Origin: an uncultured Lachnospiraceae bacterium
GTDB lineage: Bacteria > Bacillota > Clostridia > Lachnospirales > Lachnospiraceae
Assembly (NCBI GenBank): GCA_934385475.1
Contig: CAKRPS010000055.1
Coordinates: forward strand, 1 to 13,227
Direction of reading: 5' to 3'
Length of the DNA: 13,227 nucleotides
Part shown: positions 1-7,184 of the stretch, in pieces
How positions within the stretch are numbered: position 1 is the first letter of the stretch
Layout of the letters: every line of letters begins with the position of its first letter
Notes under the pieces: generated by a model
The model's database searches: none
Told to the model about the DNA's origin: nothing
Seen by the model: the letters and a program-made list of their open reading frames with translations, nothing else
Translations under genes and position numbers: made by a program

Positions 1-135
1 TACAGTGATGAACACCCTGTCATCATGTACTTCCGGCACACTTACCAGAAACAATGTGCAAAAACGGACAGCTTTGATGCCGGTGGCGTCCGTTACGAGG
101 TCTATCAGCTTCAAAAAACTCCCGAGATGCCATAG
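1..135 (+). CDS. C-terminal fragment of an unrecognised protein (5' end outside window)
   Basis: Frame 1 is open from the first base to a TAG at 133-135 and gives 44 residues ending in YEVYQLQKTPEMP. The tail is polar, with no membrane segment, several aromatic residues (MYF, YEVYQL) and two cysteine-free halves around one Cys. I do not recognise the family. A short soluble C-terminus ending in a beta-strand-like stretch would fit the extracytoplasmic tail of a polytopic glycosyltransferase, which would suit the neighbourhood, but this is a guess. The reading frame is supported by its stop falling exactly inside the terminator hairpin at 116-148, a common arrangement for a genuine gene end. 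It is convergent with the GT2 gene that ends at 153. Confidence 0.55.
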   Translation, partial: YSDEHPVIMYFRHTYQKQCAKTDSFDAGGVRYEVYQLQKTPEMP

Positions 136-148
136 CTCCCGGGAGTTT
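113..148. terminator. Bidirectional rho-independent terminator between convergent genes
   Basis: A perfect 9-bp inverted repeat, AAACTCCCG (116-124) and CGGGAGTTT (140-148), encloses a 15-nt loop with possible extra GAG/CTC pairing. Read on the minus strand, the hairpin is followed by a run of six T (complement of 113-118), the classic form, so it should end the minus-strand operon whose last gene stops at 153. On the plus strand it is followed by TTTCCTATTATTT, a weaker T-rich tail. The plus-strand gene's TAG (133-135) lies in the loop. Confidence 0.8.
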
Positions 149-152
149 CCTA

Positions 153-1088
153 TTATTTCGATGTATAAATTCTTCTGTTGACAAGGGTAAGCCGGTACTC
201 AAAATCTCTCCGGTTCTTCAACGCAATATTTTCCAGAATCAAACCCGCAAAAAATGACTGTACGGCAGCCAGTCCGATAAATCCGCAGACAAACAATGTC
301 GGGAATCTCTGTACCAGTCCGGTTTCCAGATACGCGATCAGGATCGGGATAAACATCAGAACTGCTATGATTCCGAGAATCACGGCACACAATCCGAAAA
401 AGCCAAGTGGTTTGTAGTCGCGATAAAGCTTCATGATCGTGCGAAGGACCTTAAATCCATCTGAGAAAGTATTCAGCTTGGACTCACTGCCTTCCGGCCT
501 GTCCCTGTAATCCACGATCACATTCTCAATCTGCATATTATTGTAGACCGCATGAATCGTCATTTCCGTCTCAATTTCAAATCCCGTGGAAAGAACCGGG
601 AAGGTCTTTACGAATCCGTAGCTGAACGCCCGGAATCCTGTCATGATATCTTTGATCTCACAGTGAAACAGTCTGTTGATGCTGCTGCGCACAATCGTAT
701 TTCCAAAATTGTGAAAGGGTCTCTTGTTTTCCGTAAAATAGGTGGAAGAAAGACGATCTCCCACTACCATATCCGCATTGTAGGTAAGCACCTTGTCTGC
801 CATCTCCCGTGCATACTCCATCGGATAGGTGTCATCTCCATCTACCATGATGTAACATTCCGCCTCTATCTCCCGGAACATGCGACGGATTACATTTCCT
901 TTGCCCTGCATATGCTCATAGCGTATCTGTGCTCCTGCCTCTCTTGCAAGCTCCACAGTACGGTCAGTCGAATTATTGTCATATACATAGATCACCGCTT
1001 CCGGCAGGGCAGCCTTCGCATCCTTTACCACCTTGGCGATTGTTTTCTCTTCATTATAACAAGGAATCAAAACCGCTATCTTATCCAT
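153..1088 (-). CDS. GT2 glycosyltransferase, polyprenyl-phosphate sugar synthase type (DPM/DPG synthase-like)
   Basis: 311 aa. The N-terminal GT-A domain (about residues 1-215) starts with IAVLIPCYNEE (4-14), then DNNSTDRT (37-44), and the metal/nucleotide-binding DGDD at 83-86. MTGFRAF (149-155) is typical of the dolichyl/polyprenyl-phosphate mannose or glucose synthase group. Two hydrophobic helices follow (about 228-252 and 264-290), with a short basic cytoplasmic tail. Known family members transfer a sugar from a nucleotide donor to a polyprenyl phosphate at the inner membrane face; the lipid-linked sugar then serves a GT-C enzyme outside. Here the natural partner could be the DUF6020-like protein at 5405-7018. 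The sugar cannot be read from the sequence. The start ATG at 1088 has GGAG 11 nt upstream. It is the last gene of the minus-strand block, separated from the DHHW gene by 138 bp with a candidate promoter, so it may be partly independently expressed. Confidence 0.88.
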   Translation of the reverse strand: MDKIAVLIPCYNEEKTIAKVVKDAKAALPEAVIYVYDNNSTDRTVELAREAGAQIRYEHMQGKGNVIRRMFREIEAECYIMVDGDDTYPMEYAREMADKVLTYNADMVVGDRLSSTYFTENKRPFHNFGNTIVRSSINRLFHCEIKDIMTGFRAFSYGFVKTFPVLSTGFEIETEMTIHAVYNNMQIENVIVDYRDRPEGSESKLNTFSDGFKVLRTIMKLYRDYKPLGFFGLCAVILGIIAVLMFIPILIAYLETGLVQRFPTLFVCGFIGLAAVQSFFAGLILENIALKNRRDFEYRLTLVNRRIYTSK

Positions 1089-1158
1089 AACCTCATTCTC
1101 TCCAATACAGTAGGCATTCCTGTTTCATGCCTTTTCTATCGATATTACACCTTTCTCT

Positions 1159-1188
1159 ATCATAGCATAGTTCAAAGGATGTTGTCAT
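1159..1188 (-). promoter_or_regulatory. Candidate sigma-A type promoter for the GT2 gene
   Basis: On the minus strand, ATGACA (1183-1188, 5 of 6 to TTGACA), an 18-nt spacer and TATGAT (1159-1164, 5 of 6 to TATAAT) lie about 70 nt upstream of the ATG at 1088. The -35 hexamer sits inside a small palindrome, GGATG-ACAA-CATCC on the minus strand (1177-1190), which could be an operator or a weak read-through hairpin. The 138-bp gap 1089-1226 holds nothing else I can support. Confidence 0.45.
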
Positions 1189-1226
1189 CCCCATCCTGCT
1201 TATTTTCATAGTCTCGCAATGTCAGC

Positions 1227-2396
1227 CTATTGATCATCCTCTGTGAAATGAAAAGCCTCCTCGTAATAGTACCCGGGCCACGCCAGGATCACCACCACAT
1301 CAGGCTGGTACTTACGCAGCATCTCTGCGGACATCTCCCGATAGGATTCTACATGAAATTCCCGATATGTCATCAAAAAGTACGGATCAATGGCATATTT
1401 ATAGGAATCGCTCAACAAAAGCACCTTCAGATCAGATACTGCATCCAGTGACACCAGCTGATTGATATCATTTCGAGAGTAAGCCTGATCGTAGGTGTAA
1501 CGCTGAGCCGCATTCCTGTTTTCAAAAACCTCTGTCTTTACGAGCGCGTCCTTCAGACTCTGCGTTTTCCCATTCTCGCGATTATGAATATGTGTCTCAA
1601 ATTTTGGATAGATCAGATCATAATCATCTATCCCGGCAAATGCCTTTCCCGTCCGTTGACCCCGGATTCCCAGATGCCACCCCGGATAGGTCTCTATCTC
1701 ATACTGCTTCAGATCAAGCAGTTTCCCATCCAGTGCTGTCCCTGTATCTTGCGCCAGTCTCTCCGCTATTTTCCGGTATCCGTAAAATGCTCCCTCGGTT
1801 GTCCAGTGATGGTCTGTCTTATAGTACAATTCATATGGGTTCTGCCCATCCTCCCGCATACACTCCCGAAGGTCAAGCGTTCTTACGCCACCCTTCTCCA
1901 ACCGGCGCAGCATCTCATCTATCGTATCGTTGTGTCCGTCCGTGACCCCTGCCGGAAGCTGTTCGTCCCACTTGGATATTTTATATGCCGGCTGTGCGAA
2001 CAGAACTTCAATTCCCTGCGCACTGCAATATGCATTGTATCTCAGGATTTCTTCCACATTTGCAGCAATCAATTCTTCGGAAGCCTTCTGCCCGGCCACC
2101 TGCGTCAGATATCCATTGTTCAGCTTCACAACCCCGTTCATTTCCCGCTGCCCCGTCAAAAGTCTCACCCATCCGTTGAAATCTATCAGATTGGTCTTCC
2201 ACGGAAAATTCATAGTATATTCTTCCTGCACATCCACATCACCGTCATCAATCACATAGTTGGATGCCATGATGCCGTATCTTTTATATTGATAATAATT
2301 GACATCTGCATAAATCCCGAAAATCAACAGCAGGCTAAACAGCAGAGCTGCATAATGCAGATTGGAATCTATCAGTTTTCTTATGTATTTTTGCAT
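1227..2396 (-). CDS. DHHW-family SGNH O-acyltransferase (AlgJ/AlgX-like partner of MBOAT)
   Basis: 389 aa. One N-terminal membrane anchor (about 13-30) is followed by a predicted extracytoplasmic domain. The signature DHHW (195-198), in the context YYKTDHHWTTEGAF, gives the DxHW Asp-His pair known from AlgX/AlgJ. The likely nucleophile is Ser331 in LLLSDSY (326-332), after the Asp-His pair as in AlgX rather than before it as in ordinary GDSL hydrolases. Such proteins take acyl groups delivered by an MBOAT protein and attach them to an exported polysaccharide. This fits the gene directly upstream: the MBOAT stop is only 14 nt from this ATG, and an AAGGAAA/GAAGG-type site sits between them. The substrate polymer and acyl group (acetyl most likely) are inferred from the family. 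A conserved LAWPGYY near the C-terminus precedes an acidic tail. Confidence 0.85.
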   Translation of the reverse strand: MQKYIRKLIDSNLHYAALLFSLLLIFGIYADVNYYQYKRYGIMASNYVIDDGDVDVQEEYTMNFPWKTNLIDFNGWVRLLTGQREMNGVVKLNNGYLTQVAGQKASEELIAANVEEILRYNAYCSAQGIEVLFAQPAYKISKWDEQLPAGVTDGHNDTIDEMLRRLEKGGVRTLDLRECMREDGQNPYELYYKTDHHWTTEGAFYGYRKIAERLAQDTGTALDGKLLDLKQYEIETYPGWHLGIRGQRTGKAFAGIDDYDLIYPKFETHIHNRENGKTQSLKDALVKTEVFENRNAAQRYTYDQAYSRNDINQLVSLDAVSDLKVLLLSDSYKYAIDPYFLMTYREFHVESYREMSAEMLRKYQPDVVVILAWPGYYYEEAFHFTEDDQ

Positions 2397-2410
2397 TTTC
2401 CTTTACCTTC

Positions 2411-3781
2411 TTAAAACTGTTGGTACATAAACGGATTATGAAATCCCAGCAGCACAAAAGACAGCCCCCACAGAAAAACAGCCAGATACGCTACAGGCAC
2501 CACTATTTTGAGCACTCTTTGTCCGGTCAAAGTTTTCTCCAGCTTACTTCTCACAGCTTCTGCTGCCGGCATGGAGAATACGATCCCCAGGAGCAGGTAA
2601 ACTCCATACTCCCGCAATATTCTGATATCCGTCACATTCGCCCATCCCGTAAATCCGTATACCCCAACCATCCGTGCACAGTAGCGCAGGCCTGCACGCA
2701 GACTGGAATGGCTGAACAATACCCAGTTAAAGTTCACCACCAGAAGAGTTACCACTCTCCACACTGCCGCAAGCGGTTTTCCCAGACGCCGTGGTTTGAT
2801 CAGATATCGTTCCAGCACAAGCATGAAGAAATATACCAGCCCCCATGCCACAAAGGCAAGACCGGTTCCATGCCATATCCCTGTCAGAACCCATACCACC
2901 AGCAGGTTCAGGATGTTCCGGCATACAGACCTCCTGGAGCCGCCAAGCGGAATATACACGTAATCCCGGAACCATTCACTCAGCGAAATATGCCATCTAC
3001 GCCAGAAATCCGTTACACTCTTACAGCAGTAAGGATATTTGAAATTCTCCTTCAGGTGAAATCCCAGCATCTGTGCCAGGCCGATCGCCATATCGGAATA
3101 TCCCGAAAAGTCAAAAAAGAGCTGCAGGGAGTAGGCTGCCGCACCGATCCATAAGGCTGCAACGCTGGCATCTGCCATATCCGTATTGACTTCGTTCACC
3201 AAAAGCGCCAGATTATCCGCAAGAATCGTCTTTTTACAGAACCCGGTCATAAACCGTCTGGCTCCCATCCCGATATCGCTTAAACAGATTCTGTGTCCAA
3301 ACCCTTCTGCCACGTCCTCATAACGCGCAATGGGACCCATGATCACCTTCGGGAACATCAGGACATAGTCAGCAAACCGGACTGCGTTTTTCTCTGCCCG
3401 GCATTTTCCAAGGTACACATCTGCCAGATAGGAGATCAGCGTAAATGTAAAAAAGGACTGCCCTGTCAGCAGACCCTGCCCTCCTAACCTGAATTTGAAA
3501 AAGAGAAGCAAAAGAACATCGCCAAGAACACCCACCGCCAGCAGACATCCGGAACAACGTACTTTTCCTTTCTGTCTGCCTCTCGAAATCCCAAGTGCTG
3601 CCAGATAATTACCGATCAGCAAAATCCCTGCTACCCAGATTCCGGCAGGTTCATTCACATAATAAAACCATGCGCTGAAGATCAGCAGTACATACATCCG
3701 ATAAGGCGGTCTTACCAGATAGTAAATCACCAGAAATATCGGTAGTGCTCCAAATAAAAACGGTATTGTCGACAGCGACAT
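2411..3781 (-). CDS. MBOAT O-acyltransferase, AlgI-like
   Basis: 456 aa polytopic membrane protein of normal AlgI length. It shows the full MBOAT pattern: MGPIARYED (148-156), FDFSGYSDMAIG (223-234), DFWRRWHISLSEWFRDY (258-274), then YIPLGG (276-281), and the catalytic-type GIWHG with His304; the RRWH histidine is His264. It ends in NPFMYQQF, like the FIYFQF tails of relatives. AlgI-type proteins pass an acyl group from a cytoplasmic donor across the membrane to an SGNH partner. The DHHW gene 14 nt downstream is the obvious partner. The start ATG at 3781 has AAGGAG 8 nt upstream. The gap from the preceding MBOAT gene is 28 nt, so both are in one transcription unit. The sequence PKVIMGP replaces the more usual PQLIAGP of many relatives. 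Confidence 0.92.
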   Translation of the reverse strand: MSLSTIPFLFGALPIFLVIYYLVRPPYRMYVLLIFSAWFYYVNEPAGIWVAGILLIGNYLAALGISRGRQKGKVRCSGCLLAVGVLGDVLLLLFFKFRLGGQGLLTGQSFFTFTLISYLADVYLGKCRAEKNAVRFADYVLMFPKVIMGPIARYEDVAEGFGHRICLSDIGMGARRFMTGFCKKTILADNLALLVNEVNTDMADASVAALWIGAAAYSLQLFFDFSGYSDMAIGLAQMLGFHLKENFKYPYCCKSVTDFWRRWHISLSEWFRDYVYIPLGGSRRSVCRNILNLLVVWVLTGIWHGTGLAFVAWGLVYFFMLVLERYLIKPRRLGKPLAAVWRVVTLLVVNFNWVLFSHSSLRAGLRYCARMVGVYGFTGWANVTDIRILREYGVYLLLGIVFSMPAAEAVRSKLEKTLTGQRVLKIVVPVAYLAVFLWGLSFVLLGFHNPFMYQQF

Positions 3782-3809
3782 CCTCTTTTCTCCTTTGTCT
3801 TATCGTCTC

Positions 3810-5345
3810 TCAGAATCCCTGATAAATGAACTCCGATGCACTGTATCCCGGCCCATAACATCCCAGTAGAATCACATAAAAGAGCAGTGCATACCAGATA
3901 ATCCAGCGAACCGGCAACGCCTTCGCCGCAATCCATTCCCGCACCGAACCCTTCTGTTGAAGCCACGATACCAGCCACAACAATAGCAGGGACAGCACCG
4001 CAATCAACAGTTCAAGCGGCTCCAATCCCAGATTCAGAAGTTCTCCATTCCACAGAATCTGTGGATTCCAGACACTGACAGACTCTCTGAGCATCCAAAA
4101 GGCATCTCCAACCGATGCCGCCCGGAAAAAGAGATCTCCGATACATACCAGGAAAAAGGTTCTGATCATCCTCACCACTGCAACCATGCGCCCCTCTGCA
4201 TTCACGTGCAGACGATCCATGGCCTTCTGACAGGGTGGTGCCAGAAGTTCTTCCAGCACAATGTAGCACCAGTGCAGCAAACCGGAACCAATGACATATT
4301 TCCAGTCGCCACCATGCCACACACCGACTGTAAACCACAGGATAAACATAGCCACAAAGGTTGTGTACTGCTTTCCTTTTTTCTTGCCGAATTTCTGTTT
4401 CCATTTCTTATTCAGACTGGTAAACGCCTTCGTGCGAAGCACCGGATAAAAGACATATTCCTTCATCCACACGCCCAGTGTGATATGCCATCTGCGCCAG
4501 TATTCCGAAATGCTCTTTGCAAAAAAAGGTGTCTCGAAATTCTCCGGCAAAACAATCCCAAAGCACTCCGAGATACCGAGCACAATATCCATAGCCCCCG
4601 AAAAATCGGTATACAGCTGGAATGCATAACAGGCCGTGGCAATCCAGATATAGGCTCCCGGATAGTCCGTATATTGTCCATACACCGTATCCACCAGCTT
4701 ACCGAGACGCTCCGCTATCACCAGCTTCTTGAAAAAACCCCAGAGGATCCGCTGCATTCCCCTCGTCACCGTCTTATAGCAGAAAGAATGCGGCTCAAAA
4801 AACTGCTGCCCATGCTCCCGGTATTTCAGGATCGGTCCCGACAGGATCACCGGGAAATACATTCCGTAAAGGGCGAGCTTTCCGAAATTTCTCTGTGGCA
4901 CGGCAATTCCATTGTACACATCGATCACATAGCCAAGCAGGGAAAACGTATAGAACGATACCCCCAGCGGAACCAGAAAGTCAACACTCTTGATCAACGT
5001 ATCCGAGCTTCCAAACAGATGTGCAATCCCGTCGATCGTATAAATACCGAAATTGACATACTTTAAGACTACCAGTACCAGAAGGTTCGCTGCTATCGTC
5101 AGCCAGAGAACAGTTCTTCTGCGTCCCGTCTGTTCCTCCGGCACCTTTTCCAGAAACCGGATCCCCAGATAGCATACCGAAACAGAAAAGACCGGATAAA
5201 GGATCAGAAACCCATTGCCTGAGAGCAGATAGTATGCCACACTGCACAGAAGCAGGAAGCCCCACTGAAGCTTCCCGGGAATGACATAATACACCAGCAG
5301 CATAGCTGCGAACATACATAAAAAAGAAAAAGAAGTAATGCTCAT
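3810..5345 (-). CDS. MBOAT O-acyltransferase, divergent subtype with basic loop insert
   Basis: 511 aa, longer than the other two MBOATs here. Motifs: SGPILKY (169-175), LYTDFSGAMDIVLG (244-257), EYWRRWHITLGVW (281-293) with His287, and GVWHGGDW (341-348) with His344. Where the AlgI-like copies read FRDYVYIPLGG, this one reads MKEYVFYPVLRTKAF (294-308), and a strongly basic stretch (about 304-326, rich in Lys) follows before the next helix. This points to a separate MBOAT subfamily, possibly with another partner or acyl donor. It ends in FIYQGF. A GAGG lies 12 nt before the ATG at 5345, rather far, so translation initiation may be modest. It sits between the DUF6020-like gene (60-nt gap with an inverted repeat) and the second MBOAT (28 nt). 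No SGNH gene is directly adjacent, so it may share the DHHW protein or act alone. Confidence 0.9.
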   Translation of the reverse strand: MSITSFSFLCMFAAMLLVYYVIPGKLQWGFLLLCSVAYYLLSGNGFLILYPVFSVSVCYLGIRFLEKVPEEQTGRRRTVLWLTIAANLLVLVVLKYVNFGIYTIDGIAHLFGSSDTLIKSVDFLVPLGVSFYTFSLLGYVIDVYNGIAVPQRNFGKLALYGMYFPVILSGPILKYREHGQQFFEPHSFCYKTVTRGMQRILWGFFKKLVIAERLGKLVDTVYGQYTDYPGAYIWIATACYAFQLYTDFSGAMDIVLGISECFGIVLPENFETPFFAKSISEYWRRWHITLGVWMKEYVFYPVLRTKAFTSLNKKWKQKFGKKKGKQYTTFVAMFILWFTVGVWHGGDWKYVIGSGLLHWCYIVLEELLAPPCQKAMDRLHVNAEGRMVAVVRMIRTFFLVCIGDLFFRAASVGDAFWMLRESVSVWNPQILWNGELLNLGLEPLELLIAVLSLLLLWLVSWLQQKGSVREWIAAKALPVRWIIWYALLFYVILLGCYGPGYSASEFIYQGF

Positions 5346-5366
5346 TCTTAATTTAATCCTCTCACA

Positions 5367-5399
5367 TGTGAAAAAGCTTTCCTATATGCATTTTTCACA
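5367..5399. repeat. AT-rich inverted repeat in the gap between the DUF6020-like and MBOAT genes
   Basis: TGTGAAAAA (5367-5375) and TTTTTCACA (5391-5399) form a perfect 9-bp inverted repeat with a 15-nt spacer; GC pairs inside the spacer can extend it with a bulge. It overlaps a separate 8-bp palindrome, CACATGTG (5363-5370). The T run lies inside the stem rather than after it, so it is not a standard terminator. An RNA processing or attenuation element, or a DNA-binding site, are possible readings. Confidence 0.45.
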
Positions 5400-5404
5400 C
5401 TATT

Positions 5405-7018
5405 TTACCACAAAAGCCCGCGGAACGAAACCTTCTGCTCCCGTACCCTGTCCGCGCCTGCTGCCGCAAAGCAGAAATACAGAGGCAGTGCCAGATAAAA
5501 GGGATACAGATACCGGAAATTGCTGACCGGCCCCAAAATAAAAGTCAAAAACAGCCCTGCCAACACTCCGAGAACCAGAACGTTTTCCCTTCTCCTGTCA
5601 CATATCGTCAGATAGATACACACAAGCAGACTTCCAAAAGGAAATGCCAGTGAGAAGAAATATCCCAGAACCGGCAAATTCATAATCGTCAGCTCATGTG
5701 CTGCAACCTTCTCATAAAAGGCATGTATCTTCGGTAAATATCCGGCATTCTCCACGGGATAGATCTCCTTTTCCTGCGTGTCTGTCTCGATATAGGCACG
5801 CATCGAATACCTGTCCGGAATCTCCGCACCCGGATACCAGTAATCTACATTCAAGTCCAAAAACAGGCACAGGCACTGCACCGGAGCTTTCCTAAGGACA
5901 GAAAAATACGTATTCCAGAAGGTTCTGCTATCCTCCTCATATCGTTCATTGTCAAAGGTGCTCTTGACATAATCGGCAAAATGCCGGTTGAACGAATCTG
6001 CATCCGGCATATAGGAAAGGATCATCTCTTTTTCCTCCTGATCCAGAAGTTCCGGACTATTCACATAAATTCCGGCAAGCTGTACCATCACCGCCGGAAA
6101 TGCCTCACACTTCTCACCTTCTACAACTCCCACCAGCGGAAACACAAGCTTCATGATCAGACAGTACGTCAGAATTATTCCAAACAGGACAGCCTTTATT
6201 TTATGTGAATACCGCAGGATAAAAGCCATCACAAACACCAGGATCACCACATAGATCATATTGTTGCGAAAAAGGCTGCTCAGCAGACCCGCTGCAAACA
6301 GGCCGGACAGATTCCCTTTCTTTTCCTGCACTGCCGCCTCATACAGCATCAGGATAAACAACACCAAAAAACAGCCAAACAGCACATCCTTGGTCAGGCT
6401 GAAAGACATGACAGACAGCATCGGCACAAGCAGATAATACAGGCTTGCAAGCACTGCCGCACCCGCACGGGCCGTTACTCTGTAAATCTCATATACCACC
6501 AGGACACTGACCGCTGTAACCACCAGTATTTCCCCGATACTGTAAATTACCAGTCCCGCAGTTCCGCCCCCGGCAAGCCGTGCCCCCAGGCGGAGACAGA
6601 TCCCCCACAAAACCGTATGGAGCACCGGGTGATGTGTGTTCAGCAGATCCCGTCCAAACGCCTGATAGGTCTGTGGCGGTGCATCATAGGCAAACGTGCC
6701 CGGATAATAGGAGACATAACAGATTACATACACTGCGATAAGGAGCAGCCAGAGAAGCAGATAGGTTCTTTTGTGAGAAAAGAACTTTTCTCCCCCTTCC
6801 GGCCGCTGACAGTTCCCGGCCTTCCGGACAAGCGCATGAAGCAGGCGAAATAGTCCTGCCGCCAGAATGCTCCCTGCCAGAAACAGCAGGAAATATTGTA
6901 ACGGGCTGCTCTGTATGCCCCTAAAATCCGTTGTCTCATAGATTGTCCTGCCAAGGCAGTACACTGCGGAGGCAAAGCTTCCACAGCAAAGCTCCGTCAG
7001 ATATTTTTTCTTTTTCAT
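5405..7018 (-). CDS. DUF6020-like polytopic membrane protein, putative GT-C glycosyltransferase
   Basis: 537 aa from the ATG at 7018. The reading frame extends to an ATG at 7024, but that codon abuts the GGGGG Shine-Dalgarno (7025-7029) with no spacer, while 7018 has a 6-nt spacer, so 7018 is preferred. About ten hydrophobic helices are visible, with a large hydrophilic region at about 298-438. After the second helix comes YYPGTFAYDAPPQ (104-116) and then NTHHPVLHT (127-135), the pattern I associate with DUF6020 proteins. An Asp in the first large outer loop is the usual place of the catalytic residue in GT-C enzymes, so Asp112 is a candidate. SLTKD (207-211) and FRYLYPFYLALP near the C-terminus also recall GT-C proteins. 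A role in adding a sugar from a polyprenyl-phosphate donor to the glycan is inference. It is first in the minus-strand block and divergent from the third MBOAT gene. Confidence 0.75.
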   Translation of the reverse strand: MKKKKYLTELCCGSFASAVYCLGRTIYETTDFRGIQSSPLQYFLLFLAGSILAAGLFRLLHALVRKAGNCQRPEGGEKFFSHKRTYLLLWLLLIAVYVICYVSYYPGTFAYDAPPQTYQAFGRDLLNTHHPVLHTVLWGICLRLGARLAGGGTAGLVIYSIGEILVVTAVSVLVVYEIYRVTARAGAAVLASLYYLLVPMLSVMSFSLTKDVLFGCFLVLFILMLYEAAVQEKKGNLSGLFAAGLLSSLFRNNMIYVVILVFVMAFILRYSHKIKAVLFGIILTYCLIMKLVFPLVGVVEGEKCEAFPAVMVQLAGIYVNSPELLDQEEKEMILSYMPDADSFNRHFADYVKSTFDNERYEEDSRTFWNTYFSVLRKAPVQCLCLFLDLNVDYWYPGAEIPDRYSMRAYIETDTQEKEIYPVENAGYLPKIHAFYEKVAAHELTIMNLPVLGYFFSLAFPFGSLLVCIYLTICDRRRENVLVLGVLAGLFLTFILGPVSNFRYLYPFYLALPLYFCFAAAGADRVREQKVSFRGLLW

Positions 7019-7024
7019 AACCAT

Positions 7025-7029
7025 CCCCC
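7025..7029 (-). promoter_or_regulatory. Ribosome binding site that sets the DUF6020-like start at 7018
   Basis: On the minus strand GGGGG lies 6 nt before the ATG at 7018 and directly touches the alternative ATG at 7024, so only 7018 has workable spacing. A CCGG-TTTG-CCGG mini-palindrome lies just upstream (7035-7046). Confidence 0.6.
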
Positions 7030-7074
7030 AAATACCGGCAAACCGGCATTTTCACGCAAATATACACATACAGA

Positions 7075-7103
7075 ATATTACACGGTTTCCCCACGAATGG
7101 CAA
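7075..7103 (-). promoter_or_regulatory. Candidate promoter for the minus-strand DUF6020/MBOAT operon
   Basis: On the minus strand TTGCCA (7098-7103, 5 of 6 to TTGACA), a 17-nt spacer and TAATAT (7075-7080, 4 of 6) lie in the intergenic region between divergent genes. Predicted transcripts would have a leader of about 50 nt before the ATG at 7018. The -10 match is weak, and a nearby TATATT is an alternative. Confidence 0.4.
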
Positions 7104-7132
7104 CGAAAAACCTATGCGCTTTTCCAGAATTG

Positions 7133-7141
7133 TGGTAGAAT
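7133..7141 (+). promoter_or_regulatory. Candidate extended -10 promoter for the MBOAT/SGNH pair
   Basis: TGGTAGAAT (7133-7141, read from the T at 7133 with a G either side of the gap) contains TAGAAT (7136-7141, 5 of 6 to TATAAT) preceded by a TG dinucleotide. No convincing -35 is seen at 17 nt upstream, which is tolerated by extended -10 promoters. It lies about 44 nt before the ATG at 7185. Confidence 0.35.
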
Positions 7142-7170
7142 TGTGATACATCAAAGCAGGATTGCTGTGC

Positions 7171-7177
7171 AAAGGAG
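7171..7177 (+). promoter_or_regulatory. Ribosome binding site that sets the MBOAT start at 7185
   Basis: AAAGGAG is followed by a 7-nt spacer and ATG at 7185. It lies inside the longer frame that begins with GTG at 7143, so it argues for the shorter protein, whose N-terminus (MLFNSITF) is also the usual one for MBOAT proteins. Confidence 0.85.
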
Positions 7178-7184
7178 TTTTGTC

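Noticed and set aside
552..1211. Open frame of 219 codons on the plus strand opposite the GT2 gene
   Set aside because: It is antisense to a well-supported GT2 gene with intact motifs, has a composition rich in His, Ser and Cys typical of shadow frames, and lacks recognisable motifs.
1584..2414. Open frame of 276 codons on the plus strand opposite the DHHW gene
   Set aside because: Shadow of the DHHW acyltransferase; the protein is rich in Pro, His, Cys and Ile without domain structure, and no ribosome binding site was evident.
4206..5066. Open frame of 286 codons on the plus strand opposite the second MBOAT
   Set aside because: Antisense to an MBOAT with all catalytic motifs; no recognisable domain.
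7143..7184. N-terminal extension of the third MBOAT from a GTG
   Set aside because: The AAAGGAG ribosome site lies inside this extension and the family-typical N-terminus starts at 7185.
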